From positions 1 through 64,000 of the forward strand of contig JAZRPY010000002.1 of assembly GCA_045649415.1 (NCBI GenBank): DNA of 64,000 nt, written 5' to 3'. This document shows, in pieces, positions 6,759 through 13,912 of the stretch. Source of the DNA: CAKSQL01 sp045649415. Its GTDB lineage: Bacteria; Bacillota; Clostridia; UBA1381. A program made the translations under genes and the position numbers. The first letter of the stretch is position 1, and each line of letters begins with the position of its first letter. The notes below the pieces were generated by a model. The model had not been told where the DNA came from. It made no database searches and saw only the letters and a list, made by a program, of their open reading frames with translations.

Positions 6759-7433
6759 ATGAAAAATAAAATAAATAATAATCAGAAAAAGGATAGTTTA
6801 ACAAATATGAAACATATAACTACTGATTTTTATAATTATATCAATAACAGAATAAATACCTTTGGTATTATCAAAAGAATTCCAGAAGAAGTGTTAAAAG
6901 AAATGGTTAAATACTCAATTGACAGTGCAGACACATTGAATAATGAAACACTCAAATCGATTAACAGTTTATTCTGTAAAATGAATAAGAAATTGAAAAG
7001 TAAATTTATCTCTATGTATTCAAAAAAGTTAAATATTGATATATCTGAGGAAATAAACTTTGTATTGAATTTCATATATGAGAGATTTGAGTGTGGAGAA
7101 TTGGTTAATTGTTTATCTACATATTTAGAAGAGCAAGAAGTTGATAATCAACAAAGCTTTAGAGAATATTTAGCAGAAAATATTACAGAACAAGTTCTAT
7201 CTCACATTGATAGTATGCTTGAAGATAACAATTATGCACTTGGAGACCTACTAACTGATGAAGAAATAAACTACTATTCTTGGTTTAGAAAATATCTTGA
7301 GTATAGTTATGGTAGTGAATACCTATTAGGTTATATCTATGATATGAATGTTGAGACTGTTTGTGATGGTTATATCACATTTGATGATTTTGTAAAACTT
7401 GCCATTGAATATGGAAAAGAAAATTTATATTAA
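6759..7433 (+). CDS. Unrecognised protein, 224 aa
   Basis: The start is 11 nt after AAAGGTGG, a ribosome binding site form used by several genes of this element. The product is helical and acidic, with tyrosine-rich segments near residues 160-205 and no recognisable domain. It sits 21 bp after the 6279 gene and its stop is 19 bp before the next start, so it is co-transcribed. Confidence 0.75.
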   Translation: MKNKINNNQKKDSLTNMKHITTDFYNYINNRINTFGIIKRIPEEVLKEMVKYSIDSADTLNNETLKSINSLFCKMNKKLKSKFISMYSKKLNIDISEEINFVLNFIYERFECGELVNCLSTYLEEQEVDNQQSFREYLAENITEQVLSHIDSMLEDNNYALGDLLTDEEINYYSWFRKYLEYSYGSEYLLGYIYDMNVETVCDGYITFDDFVKLAIEYGKENLY

Positions 7434-7452
7434 AATTAAGGAGAAAGTTAAA

Positions 7453-8280
7453 ATGAAGAAAATAGAAAATTTGAAAAATTGGGAAGTAAGTAATGGTTTG
7501 ATAATGAGTTATGAAATGCTTGATGATAAATATGTCATAGAAGATGAAACGACAATGGCAGAAAAAATAGATATAATTGACACTTTAGTAGATATGCCAA
7601 TTTCTTCTGTAATGGATTTAATTAAGCAGTTTGTAGAAGATTACGAATCTGGAATTATAAAGAAAGCTCCATGTACTTCCTATTATAATGTAGTAAACAC
7701 AAACTCTCTGAAAGCATGGATTAAAAGAAATAATGCAGAAATAGCTATTACCACTGAAGGCATATTGTGGTATTTAACTGTTAGAACTAATATTTGTAAC
7801 TTTATATCTAATGAATGGAGTGACACAATATCAACACCAAAAAGTTTTGTAGATGCAGCATTTCACAGCTTGTTAAACATATTAAAAGAAGAAGAGGAAA
7901 ATTATTATTATAAAAATAGTAAAGAAAATGCTTATGTAGGTAAGGTTTGTGATTTGATTTGGACTTATACTTTCGAATGTGGTATGCCTTGGAGATTAGA
8001 AGGAGACTCTTATTACATTGAGGCAAAAAATCATTCTAATAGTTTAAAAAACTCCATTTGCATTGAAGATAAGGACTGTAATAATAGAGCTAAAAGAGAA
8101 TTATCCATTGAGGAAATCAAAGATTTGGAAAATAGCTTAAAAGCAATTGAAACAGATTATCAGCAGTCCTTAGACATAATACAACATTTAGAAGAAGAGT
8201 TAAATAAAGAGAAAAAGAAAAAAGAAGAATTACTTAAAAAGGCAATAAATACATTTACAAAAAATATTGAGGTGAAATAA
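7453..8280 (+). CDS. Unrecognised protein with C-terminal coiled coil, 275 aa
   Basis: ATG 7453 is chosen because AAGGAGA (7438-7444) precedes it by 8 nt; an upstream in-frame ATG at 7399 would overlap the previous gene and lacks a ribosome binding site. Residues 1-200 are a mixed domain that I cannot assign. About residues 210-265 form a strongly charged heptad-like coiled coil (E/K/L-rich), so the protein probably oligomerises. Confidence 0.75.
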   Translation: MKKIENLKNWEVSNGLIMSYEMLDDKYVIEDETTMAEKIDIIDTLVDMPISSVMDLIKQFVEDYESGIIKKAPCTSYYNVVNTNSLKAWIKRNNAEIAITTEGILWYLTVRTNICNFISNEWSDTISTPKSFVDAAFHSLLNILKEEEENYYYKNSKENAYVGKVCDLIWTYTFECGMPWRLEGDSYYIEAKNHSNSLKNSICIEDKDCNNRAKRELSIEEIKDLENSLKAIETDYQQSLDIIQHLEEELNKEKKKKEELLKKAINTFTKNIEVK

Positions 8281-8282
8281 GC

Positions 8283-8585
8283 ATGAATAAAAATATTGTA
8301 TTTGAAGGAACAAAAGTAACTTATAGTAAAGAAGATGTTGTGTTTTTCTTCAACTCTTCAAAGGAATATCTAATAAACCAAAAAGATACAAAGGGATTTT
8401 TGGCAAATTTAGAACTTGCTGTGGAAATGGTAGAAAAAAACAATTATTTAATAGAGGAATTTGAAGAATATTTGGGATTTAAAATTCAATATCCTGTGGA
8501 TATTATAGCAGCATCCTTAACAATGCAGTTGCTTGTATTACAAGAAAAAATAAATGAAAAAGTTATTAATAAGGGGGAAAAGTAA
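8283..8585 (+). CDS. Unrecognised small protein, 100 aa
   Basis: It starts 2 bp after the preceding stop, with GAGGTGA as ribosome binding site inside the end of that gene, which implies translational coupling. The product is acidic and helical. No family is recognised. Confidence 0.7.
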   Translation: MNKNIVFEGTKVTYSKEDVVFFFNSSKEYLINQKDTKGFLANLELAVEMVEKNNYLIEEFEEYLGFKIQYPVDIIAASLTMQLLVLQEKINEKVINKGEK

Positions 8586-8586
8586 G

Positions 8587-9099
8587 ATGAGTATGGTATG
8601 TTTTTTCAGTAGAAATAAAAGATTAGGTGGTTATAGAGACGACAACAAGAATGTGTCTCATGGTTATTTAGGTTGTAGTATTGCAGCAGAGTATTTTAAT
8701 GATATAGGTGCAACTATTGACAGTGTAGGTGATTCTGTTCTGTATTATGAAAATGAAAAGGGACTTCCCCTTGATACAGCAGAAGTTTATATGAATTATT
8801 ATAATAAACAGAAGAAAAATCTTATGGCTTATACTAATACTTCTGATTTGGATTCAGCATTTGCAAAAGTTTGGTCTTCTTATGATATGCAATGTGATAG
8901 AAGAAATCCTCTTAATGATTCTTTTAGATATCTTATGACTGAGGAAAGAAAGAACCTTATATTTGATTCTTTTGAAGAATGGACTGAAACTCATGATGAA
9001 TATGATGTTGAGCTTATGAAAGAGCTTTTAGAAAAACTTAAAGAAATTATAAGTAAAGTTGATTTTGAAAAAGAAAATTTATACTATGCTATTGGTTAA
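8587..9099 (+). CDS. Unrecognised protein, paralogue of the 6279 product, 170 aa
   Basis: ATG 8587 follows AAGGGGG (8571-8577) by 9 nt and lies 1 bp after the previous stop; an in-frame upstream ATG at 8554 lies inside the previous gene. The C-terminal 60 residues align with the 6279 protein (MTEER...F-E-W...KL-KEIISKV-FEKEN). The N-terminal part has a GYLGCSIAAEYF segment comparable to IIGCRFFIDYL in the paralogue. The function is unknown. Confidence 0.75.
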   Translation: MSMVCFFSRNKRLGGYRDDNKNVSHGYLGCSIAAEYFNDIGATIDSVGDSVLYYENEKGLPLDTAEVYMNYYNKQKKNLMAYTNTSDLDSAFAKVWSSYDMQCDRRNPLNDSFRYLMTEERKNLIFDSFEEWTETHDEYDVELMKELLEKLKEIISKVDFEKENLYYAIG

Positions 9100-9119
9100 T
9101 GTGAAAGGTGGAAAAAGAA

Positions 9120-9752
9120 ATGAGTAAAAATATAAATAATAAAAACTTAAACAAGATAACAGATGCAAATTGTAAAGATATTTTTGATGATTCAGGTGAA
9201 ATGAGTTCTGTAATAATTGATATGGATGGTGTAGCAGTTGTTAAAAATAAGGAACTAAAAAAAGTTGTGTGTTATGAAGTAGAAAGATATGGACAAACTT
9301 ACATTTTGAATGTAATTGCAACAAGAAAAGAAGACAAAATAGAGTGTAAGGTTGTTGTCACAAAAGAGAATGAAACAAGAGCTTGTACTTGGAATAGAAC
9401 TTCATTAAGTGCTAACCCTTATAGGTATTCAAATTATAATGTTGAAAACTGTGCTTACTCTACTGTTGATGAGTTTGTTCATGACATTATTGACCATTTT
9501 GAGCAAGAAACTGTATGCATGTATTCTTCTGATAGAGTAAAGAGAAATATGAGAGGTTGGGCAGAAAAATGTGAAAAAGAGGGCTTTAAAAAAATGTATA
9601 ACTCATACAAGTCAAATAAAACTCTTATTTCAAACCCTAAAGAACGATATGAAATACATATGTTTGTAGAAAATCTTAAGGTTAAAGGACTTAATAATCC
9701 TATAGAATTTTGTGAGAAATATATTGTTGAAATGGAAAGCGAGGAATTATAA
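9120..9752 (+). CDS. Unrecognised protein, 210 aa
   Basis: ATG 9120 lies 8 nt after AAAGGTGG; the in-frame GTG at 9108 overlaps that site. The first 130 residues look beta-rich (alternating hydrophobics, YGQTYILNVIATRK region), and the rest is helical with W and R-rich patches. No family is recognised. The stop overlaps the next start (TAATG). Confidence 0.7.
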   Translation: MSKNINNKNLNKITDANCKDIFDDSGEMSSVIIDMDGVAVVKNKELKKVVCYEVERYGQTYILNVIATRKEDKIECKVVVTKENETRACTWNRTSLSANPYRYSNYNVENCAYSTVDEFVHDIIDHFEQETVCMYSSDRVKRNMRGWAEKCEKEGFKKMYNSYKSNKTLISNPKERYEIHMFVENLKVKGLNNPIEFCEKYIVEMESEEL

Positions 9753-10276
9753 TGAAGAATTTTGATAGTGTTAGAAATGTATTAATCCCTTTGGGTATTG
9801 GAAGACCTATAAAGTCAAAGAAATATCTGTTTGTTGCAATTGTATCAATACTTCTTTCTTTATCCTATAAGTATTTAACTGTTACTTATGTAAATTCAGT
9901 AATTTTAGACCTTTTAGTAGTAGGCATGATTATTAGTGGTGTTTCATTTATGTATGATAAAATTCATTATATCTATCATATAAAGATTCTTGATAAGAAT
10001 AATGTTGGTGTTATTATTGGACATTCAAATAAAGTTTTGGTGTTAGAAGGTCAGAATGTTATAAAAGAATATGATTGTGATGCAGTAATAATCAGACCTG
10101 CTGATGCAGCAAAAGATAATACATATGAAAAATATTCAAGTGTTATTCAATGTGTAAAAAACAATGTAATTACAACAAACATTATTGTAGATAGGATTAA
10201 AGAATTTGAGAACACAGTTCTTTTTCCTAACTTAGACAGAGTAAATGAAGATATTGAAGTTATTTATGAAGAATAA
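9752..10276 (+). CDS. Small two-helix membrane protein, 174 aa
   Basis: There are two hydrophobic segments, at about residues 26-46 and 50-68, then a soluble C-terminal domain of about 100 residues with short strands. The start overlaps the previous stop, so it is coupled. No family is recognised. It is the only clear membrane protein of the cargo, so it may place part of the system at the envelope. Confidence 0.7.
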   Translation: MKNFDSVRNVLIPLGIGRPIKSKKYLFVAIVSILLSLSYKYLTVTYVNSVILDLLVVGMIISGVSFMYDKIHYIYHIKILDKNNVGVIIGHSNKVLVLEGQNVIKEYDCDAVIIRPADAAKDNTYEKYSSVIQCVKNNVITTNIIVDRIKEFENTVLFPNLDRVNEDIEVIYEE

Positions 10277-10290
10277 GGAATTTTGATTAT

Positions 10291-10527
10291 ATGAAATGTT
10301 TTAGAGAATGGGATTTGTCTGATAAAATTAAATATTTAAGATTAGCAAATGGGTTGTCTCAAGGTGCCCTTTCAAGATTATCAAGTGTTAGTGTAGCAGA
10401 GATTTGTAGAATTGAGAGTGGAGAAAGAAGAAATTCCTCTATCACATCATTAAATAAGATAATGAGAGGATTAGGTGTAAGTTCTGAAGTCTATATTGAG
10501 GTGACAGGATTTATTAGTTCAAGATAG
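10291..10527 (+). CDS. XRE-family helix-turn-helix regulator, 78 aa
   Basis: The protein is a single Cro/C1-type HTH domain: KIKYLRLANGLSQGALSRLSSVSVAEICRIESGERR matches the family pattern (helix 2 LSQGALSRLS, recognition helix VAEICRIESG). There is no other domain. It is the only recognisable DNA-binding regulator in the cargo besides the recombinase, so it is the first candidate for the dyad operators of the array promoters. That link is inference. It follows the membrane-protein gene by 14 bp. Confidence 0.85.
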   Translation: MKCFREWDLSDKIKYLRLANGLSQGALSRLSSVSVAEICRIESGERRNSSITSLNKIMRGLGVSSEVYIEVTGFISSR

Positions 10528-10594
10528 GTTTTCATTTAGGAGAGTAACAAATCATCAAACAAATGGAGAAATAATTATGTAAAGGATGATTTGT

Positions 10595-11272
10595 TTGAGT
10601 AAAATTTATAATGCTGATTGCATCAAGTTTATGCAGTCTATGTTTGACAATAGTGTTGATATAACACTAACTGATATCCCTTATGGGGAATGCGGAAAAA
10701 AAAGTTCTGGATTGAGAACATTGGATAAGGGCATAGCCAATGAATTAACATTTGATTTGCAGACTTTTCTCAAAGAAGTAGATAGGGTTACAAATGGAAC
10801 AATTATTATCTTCTGTGGTATGGAGCAATATTCTGAAATCTTTAGTTATTTTGCAGAAAAACAAAAGGAAAGATTAGGAACAGTAAGAGGATTATGTTGG
10901 GCTAAAACAAACCCTTCACCTATGAATGGTCAATATTTCTATACAAGTGGTTTTGAATTGGCTGTTTATTATAAACCAAGAAAATGCACTTTCAATGCAA
11001 GATGTAAAAGTAATGTGTTTAGATACCCAAATGGCAAGAGTAAAGAGCATCCAACTGAAAAGAATTATAATCTTATAAAGGAACTGATTTCTGATTGTTC
11101 CAATGTTGGTGATTTAATTTTTGACCCTTGTATGGGCAGTGGGACAACTTTAAAAGCAGCAGAAGAACTTTGTAGAAATTCATTAGGTGTTGAATTAGAC
11201 CCTTGTATTTATGAAAGAACAAGAAAAAGTTTAAGTCAAGATTTTGAGTATCAAGATATAGCAGTTATTTAA
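10595..11272 (+). CDS. Beta-class DNA methyltransferase, N6-adenine/N4-cytosine type
   Basis: It transfers methyl from SAM to a DNA base amino group. The catalytic motif IV appears as DIPYG (DPPY variant) near the N-terminus and the SAM-binding motif as DPCMGSGTT near residue 185, an order typical of beta-class enzymes; HPTEKN precedes the SAM motif. TTG 10595 is preferred because AAAGGA lies 8 nt upstream; ATG 10586 overlaps that site. At about 225 aa it is compact, as in phage and plasmid enzymes. No nuclease gene is adjacent, so it is an orphan or protective enzyme. Target specificity cannot be read from the sequence. Confidence 0.88.
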   Translation: MSKIYNADCIKFMQSMFDNSVDITLTDIPYGECGKKSSGLRTLDKGIANELTFDLQTFLKEVDRVTNGTIIIFCGMEQYSEIFSYFAEKQKERLGTVRGLCWAKTNPSPMNGQYFYTSGFELAVYYKPRKCTFNARCKSNVFRYPNGKSKEHPTEKNYNLIKELISDCSNVGDLIFDPCMGSGTTLKAAEELCRNSLGVELDPCIYERTRKSLSQDFEYQDIAVI

Positions 11273-11431
11273 CCATCTGCTTATAAAATGGTTTTACATA
11301 TATTGATATTTTATTAGATTGAAAAACACATACAGCAATTAAGGAGATTATATTCTCAAGTGTTTTGTATTTACTATAAATATCCAATAAAGAAAAGAAG
11401 GTGAAAATAATTATTTTAGGGGGAAGAAATT

Positions 11432-12163
11432 TTGGAAAATATTAATTTATTTCAAGGCGATTGCTTAAAGGTAATGCCTAACATATCTGATAAAAGTGTG
11501 GATTTGATATTATGTGATTTACCTTATGGGACAACAAAATGCAAATGGGATGTGGTAATTCCTTTTGATAAATTATGGGAGCAATACAACAGAATAATTA
11601 AGGAGAATGGTGCAATTTTATTATTTAGTAAGCAACCATTTACCACTCAGACTATTAGTAGTAATATCAATAATTTTAAATATTGCTTAATTTGGAAGAA
11701 AGATAACCACGATAATCCTACACAAGCAAAAAGAAGATTCTTAAATATCACAGAAGATATATGTGTTTTCTATAGGAAACAATGCACATATAATCCACAA
11801 GGACTGCAACCTTTAAACAAGGTAGTTAAACAAGGTCGTGGTGGTAGTTTAAGTCAGATTAACCATAGAGATGGTACATACTTTCAAGAATTTACTAACT
11901 ATCCACGAAATATTTTGGAGTTTAAAAGAGATTTACCTAATGTTCATCCTACTCAAAAGCCTGTTGCCCTGTTAGAATATCTAATAAAAACTTATACTAA
12001 TGAAGGAGAAGTTGTATTAGATAATTGTATGGGTTCAGGGTCAACGGGAGTAGCTTGTGTAAATTCAAACAGAAAGTTTATAGGTATTGAGAAAGAGGAA
12101 TCTTTTTTCAATATTGCAAATAGCAGGATTAATCAATCTGTTCATTTAAAAACCATTGCTTAA
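11432..12163 (+). CDS. Beta-class DNA methyltransferase (second copy), 243 aa
   Basis: It is the same enzyme class as its neighbour: catalytic DLPYG at residues 29-33, a target-recognition segment in the middle with GRGG, HPTQKP, then DNCMGSGSTG and FIGIE for SAM binding. The DLPYGTTKCKWD context resembles phage adenine methyltransferases. The start is TTG 11432 after AGGGGGA. The two enzymes differ outside the motifs, so they probably modify different sites. The 159-bp gap before it holds a short hairpin (AACCAT/ATGGTT) and no gene. Confidence 0.9.
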   Translation: MENINLFQGDCLKVMPNISDKSVDLILCDLPYGTTKCKWDVVIPFDKLWEQYNRIIKENGAILLFSKQPFTTQTISSNINNFKYCLIWKKDNHDNPTQAKRRFLNITEDICVFYRKQCTYNPQGLQPLNKVVKQGRGGSLSQINHRDGTYFQEFTNYPRNILEFKRDLPNVHPTQKPVALLEYLIKTYTNEGEVVLDNCMGSGSTGVACVNSNRKFIGIEKEESFFNIANSRINQSVHLKTIA

Positions 12164-12211
12164 CATATAGATAATGTTTTCAAATTATAAATAATAAGGG
12201 GGAATTCTCGA

Positions 12212-12571
12212 ATGAAGAATTATGGTGAATTATTGGTAGAAACCAATATCAAAGGTAGAAAAGTATTTGTTAAGGAAAGAAAAGGTAAAGAGTTTATCTA
12301 TTTTGCAACAGATGGAACTTTTATTGGTCTTTGTCATCCAAGAGAAATGACTAAGGAAGAAGTAATTGCAAATAAAGATTTTCTGACAAATGTTGGTATG
12401 TCAGGTGATAAGATTTATCCTGTTACTGATTTACAGAATAGAAAAATATTGCCTGAAGGCTTTACAAGGTGTGAGAAGTGTGGGTTTGTTGTTAGAGATG
12501 ATGATATTTGGTGCGAGGATAATGGCATTTATCTTTGTGAAGATTGTCATAATTCACATGAAGAAGATTAA
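12212..12571 (+). CDS. Small protein with C-terminal zinc ribbon, 119 aa
   Basis: The last 35 residues hold CEKCGF and CEDCHNSH, two CxxC knuckles about 20 residues apart that should bind zinc. The N-terminal 80 residues are unassigned, with beta-like segments. The ribosome binding site is AAGGGGG. A nucleic-acid or protein-binding role is possible but unproven. Confidence 0.75.
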   Translation: MKNYGELLVETNIKGRKVFVKERKGKEFIYFATDGTFIGLCHPREMTKEEVIANKDFLTNVGMSGDKIYPVTDLQNRKILPEGFTRCEKCGFVVRDDDIWCEDNGIYLCEDCHNSHEED

Positions 12572-12577
12572 ATCAAT

Positions 12578-12600
12578 GTGGGGCTGCTTATGCAGTCCCT
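12578..12600 (+). other. Intergenic hairpin
   Basis: GGGGCTGC, loop TTAT, GCAGTCCC sits between the zinc-ribbon gene and the next ORF. There is no T-run, so it is not a classical terminator; it could be an RNA processing or stability hairpin. Confidence 0.45.
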
Positions 12601-12630
12601 ACAAAAACTAAAATATTGATGAGGTTATAT

Positions 12631-12939
12631 ATGATATATATAAATGATGTTCCAGACATTGAAGTTTGGTTAGAAGAATTAGTTGATAACTTTGAAAAAA
12701 TGCCAATCATTGATATAAAAAACTCAATTTTGAAGGCATTACAAGAAGTTTATTCATTAGAACTTGAAAAATTTAGCGAGGATGCTCTTGAACAAATTTA
12801 TATTGAATGTTGCAACAAGAAAATAGAGCATCTACAAGATGAACTTGCTAACTTACAGGAAGATTATGATTCTATGTGTGAAGATAATAAAGAATTAACA
12901 TCTCGTATAAAAAATTTAGAAAAAAGGATGGTAAGCTAA
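12631..12939 (+). CDS. Small coiled-coil protein, 102 aa
   Basis: ATG 12631 is chosen with GAGG 6 nt upstream; the in-frame TTG and ATG codons at 12616-12619 precede that site. The second half (about residues 55-100) is a heptad-rich coiled coil. No family is recognised. Confidence 0.65.
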   Translation: MIYINDVPDIEVWLEELVDNFEKMPIIDIKNSILKALQEVYSLELEKFSEDALEQIYIECCNKKIEHLQDELANLQEDYDSMCEDNKELTSRIKNLEKRMVS

Positions 12940-12941
12940 TT

Positions 12942-13253
12942 ATGTTAAAAAGTAAAATTACAACAATTAAATTAGAATTGGAAGATGGTAAAGAAATTTA
13001 TATTATGTATGAAAAACCTGAGGCTCATAAATATATCTGTCGTATTTATTCTGGAGTAGAAAAATATGGTTTTATAATGAATAATTGGACTGTGGAATTT
13101 CCAATTAAAGAGGATGACATCTTTTATGGCGATATACCTTTTATGAATATACGCACTGACTCTGACAAGAATTTTGAAAAAGATATATGTGAGTTTGCAT
13201 TAAATGAGAATGAAAAAGGTAATCTTTATTGGATAAAAATGTTTATAGATTAA
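12942..13253 (+). CDS. Unrecognised small protein, 103 aa
   Basis: It begins 2 bp after the previous stop. The N-terminus is beta-rich (alternating K/I/T, LELEDGKEIYIMYEKP) and the C-terminal part is acidic. No known domain is recognised. Confidence 0.65.
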   Translation: MLKSKITTIKLELEDGKEIYIMYEKPEAHKYICRIYSGVEKYGFIMNNWTVEFPIKEDDIFYGDIPFMNIRTDSDKNFEKDICEFALNENEKGNLYWIKMFID

Positions 13254-13267
13254 GGGGGACAAGTATA

Positions 13268-13522
13268 ATGAACAAGAAAAAGTTAAACGAAAAGGCAGTA
13301 GCACAGAGTTTTACTGATTTTATGAAAATAAATAAAAGTTTGCAAGATAGAAATAGACCTACTTATGAAATGTATTTAGAAAGAGGAAAATGGTTTTTGA
13401 GTGATAAAAGAGGAAGAGATTTTGCTGACAGAATAGAAGGTTTGACTTTTCATAATATAGAAACAGATTATGAAATAGTTGCTTTAATGATGGCTATTCA
13501 ATTAAATCTTATGTATCTTTAA
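13268..13522 (+). CDS. Unrecognised small protein, 84 aa
   Basis: ATG 13268 follows AAGGGGGAC closely; the in-frame upstream start at 13229 lies inside the previous gene. The product is basic at its N-terminus with a hydrophobic C-terminal helix (ALMMAIQLNLMYL). No family is recognised. Confidence 0.65.
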   Translation: MNKKKLNEKAVAQSFTDFMKINKSLQDRNRPTYEMYLERGKWFLSDKRGRDFADRIEGLTFHNIETDYEIVALMMAIQLNLMYL

Positions 13523-13539
13523 GTCTGAGGTGTAAAGTA

Positions 13540-13761
13540 TTGAAATATGTTTTAAAAATAAAATCTAATAAAGAATATGGAAAGACTGTCTTTGTAAGAG
13601 AAAAAACAGGATTTCATAGAAATAATTATTATGTTGCAGTTAATTTGACTGATAATTCAGAGGAAAAAGTAGATTTTAGTTGGGTTAAACTACATATCAA
13701 AGAAATAGCAAATGCTTCAATCTGTGGGACAAGACTCTACTATGTTAAACCCAAATTATAA
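13540..13761 (+). CDS. Unrecognised small basic protein, 73 aa
   Basis: It starts with TTG 13540 after GAGGTG. It is short, basic and beta-like (strands KYVLKIKSN, KTVFVREKT, NYYVAVNL). It is the last gene of the cargo run, followed by a perfect 14-bp palindrome. No family is recognised. Confidence 0.6.
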   Translation: MKYVLKIKSNKEYGKTVFVREKTGFHRNNYYVAVNLTDNSEEKVDFSWVKLHIKEIANASICGTRLYYVKPKL

Positions 13762-13769
13762 ATCCAATT

Positions 13770-13805
13770 CCAGCAGAAACATATACAATTTTATGTTTCT
13801 GCTGG
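13770..13805. repeat. Perfect 14-bp inverted repeat between cargo and recombinase
   Basis: CCAGCAGAAACATA (13770-13783) pairs with TATGTTTCTGCTGG (13792-13805) around an 8-nt loop. No T-run follows on either strand. It may be a weak terminator or a binding site for an element protein. Confidence 0.6.
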
Positions 13806-13833
13806 GCAATCTTCTGAAAATTGGTCAAATCTC

Positions 13834-13862
13834 TTGGCAAATATCAAAAGAAGAGTTATAAT
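13834..13862 (+). promoter_or_regulatory. Promoter of the serine recombinase gene
   Basis: TTGGCA (13834-13839), 17 bp, TATAAT (13857-13862), 50 bp before the start codon. No array-type operator is present, so the recombinase is controlled separately from the cargo. Confidence 0.75.
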
Positions 13863-13912
13863 TTTAAACCCTATAATGGGATAACTATATCTAAAAATTA
13901 AGGGGGAATATA

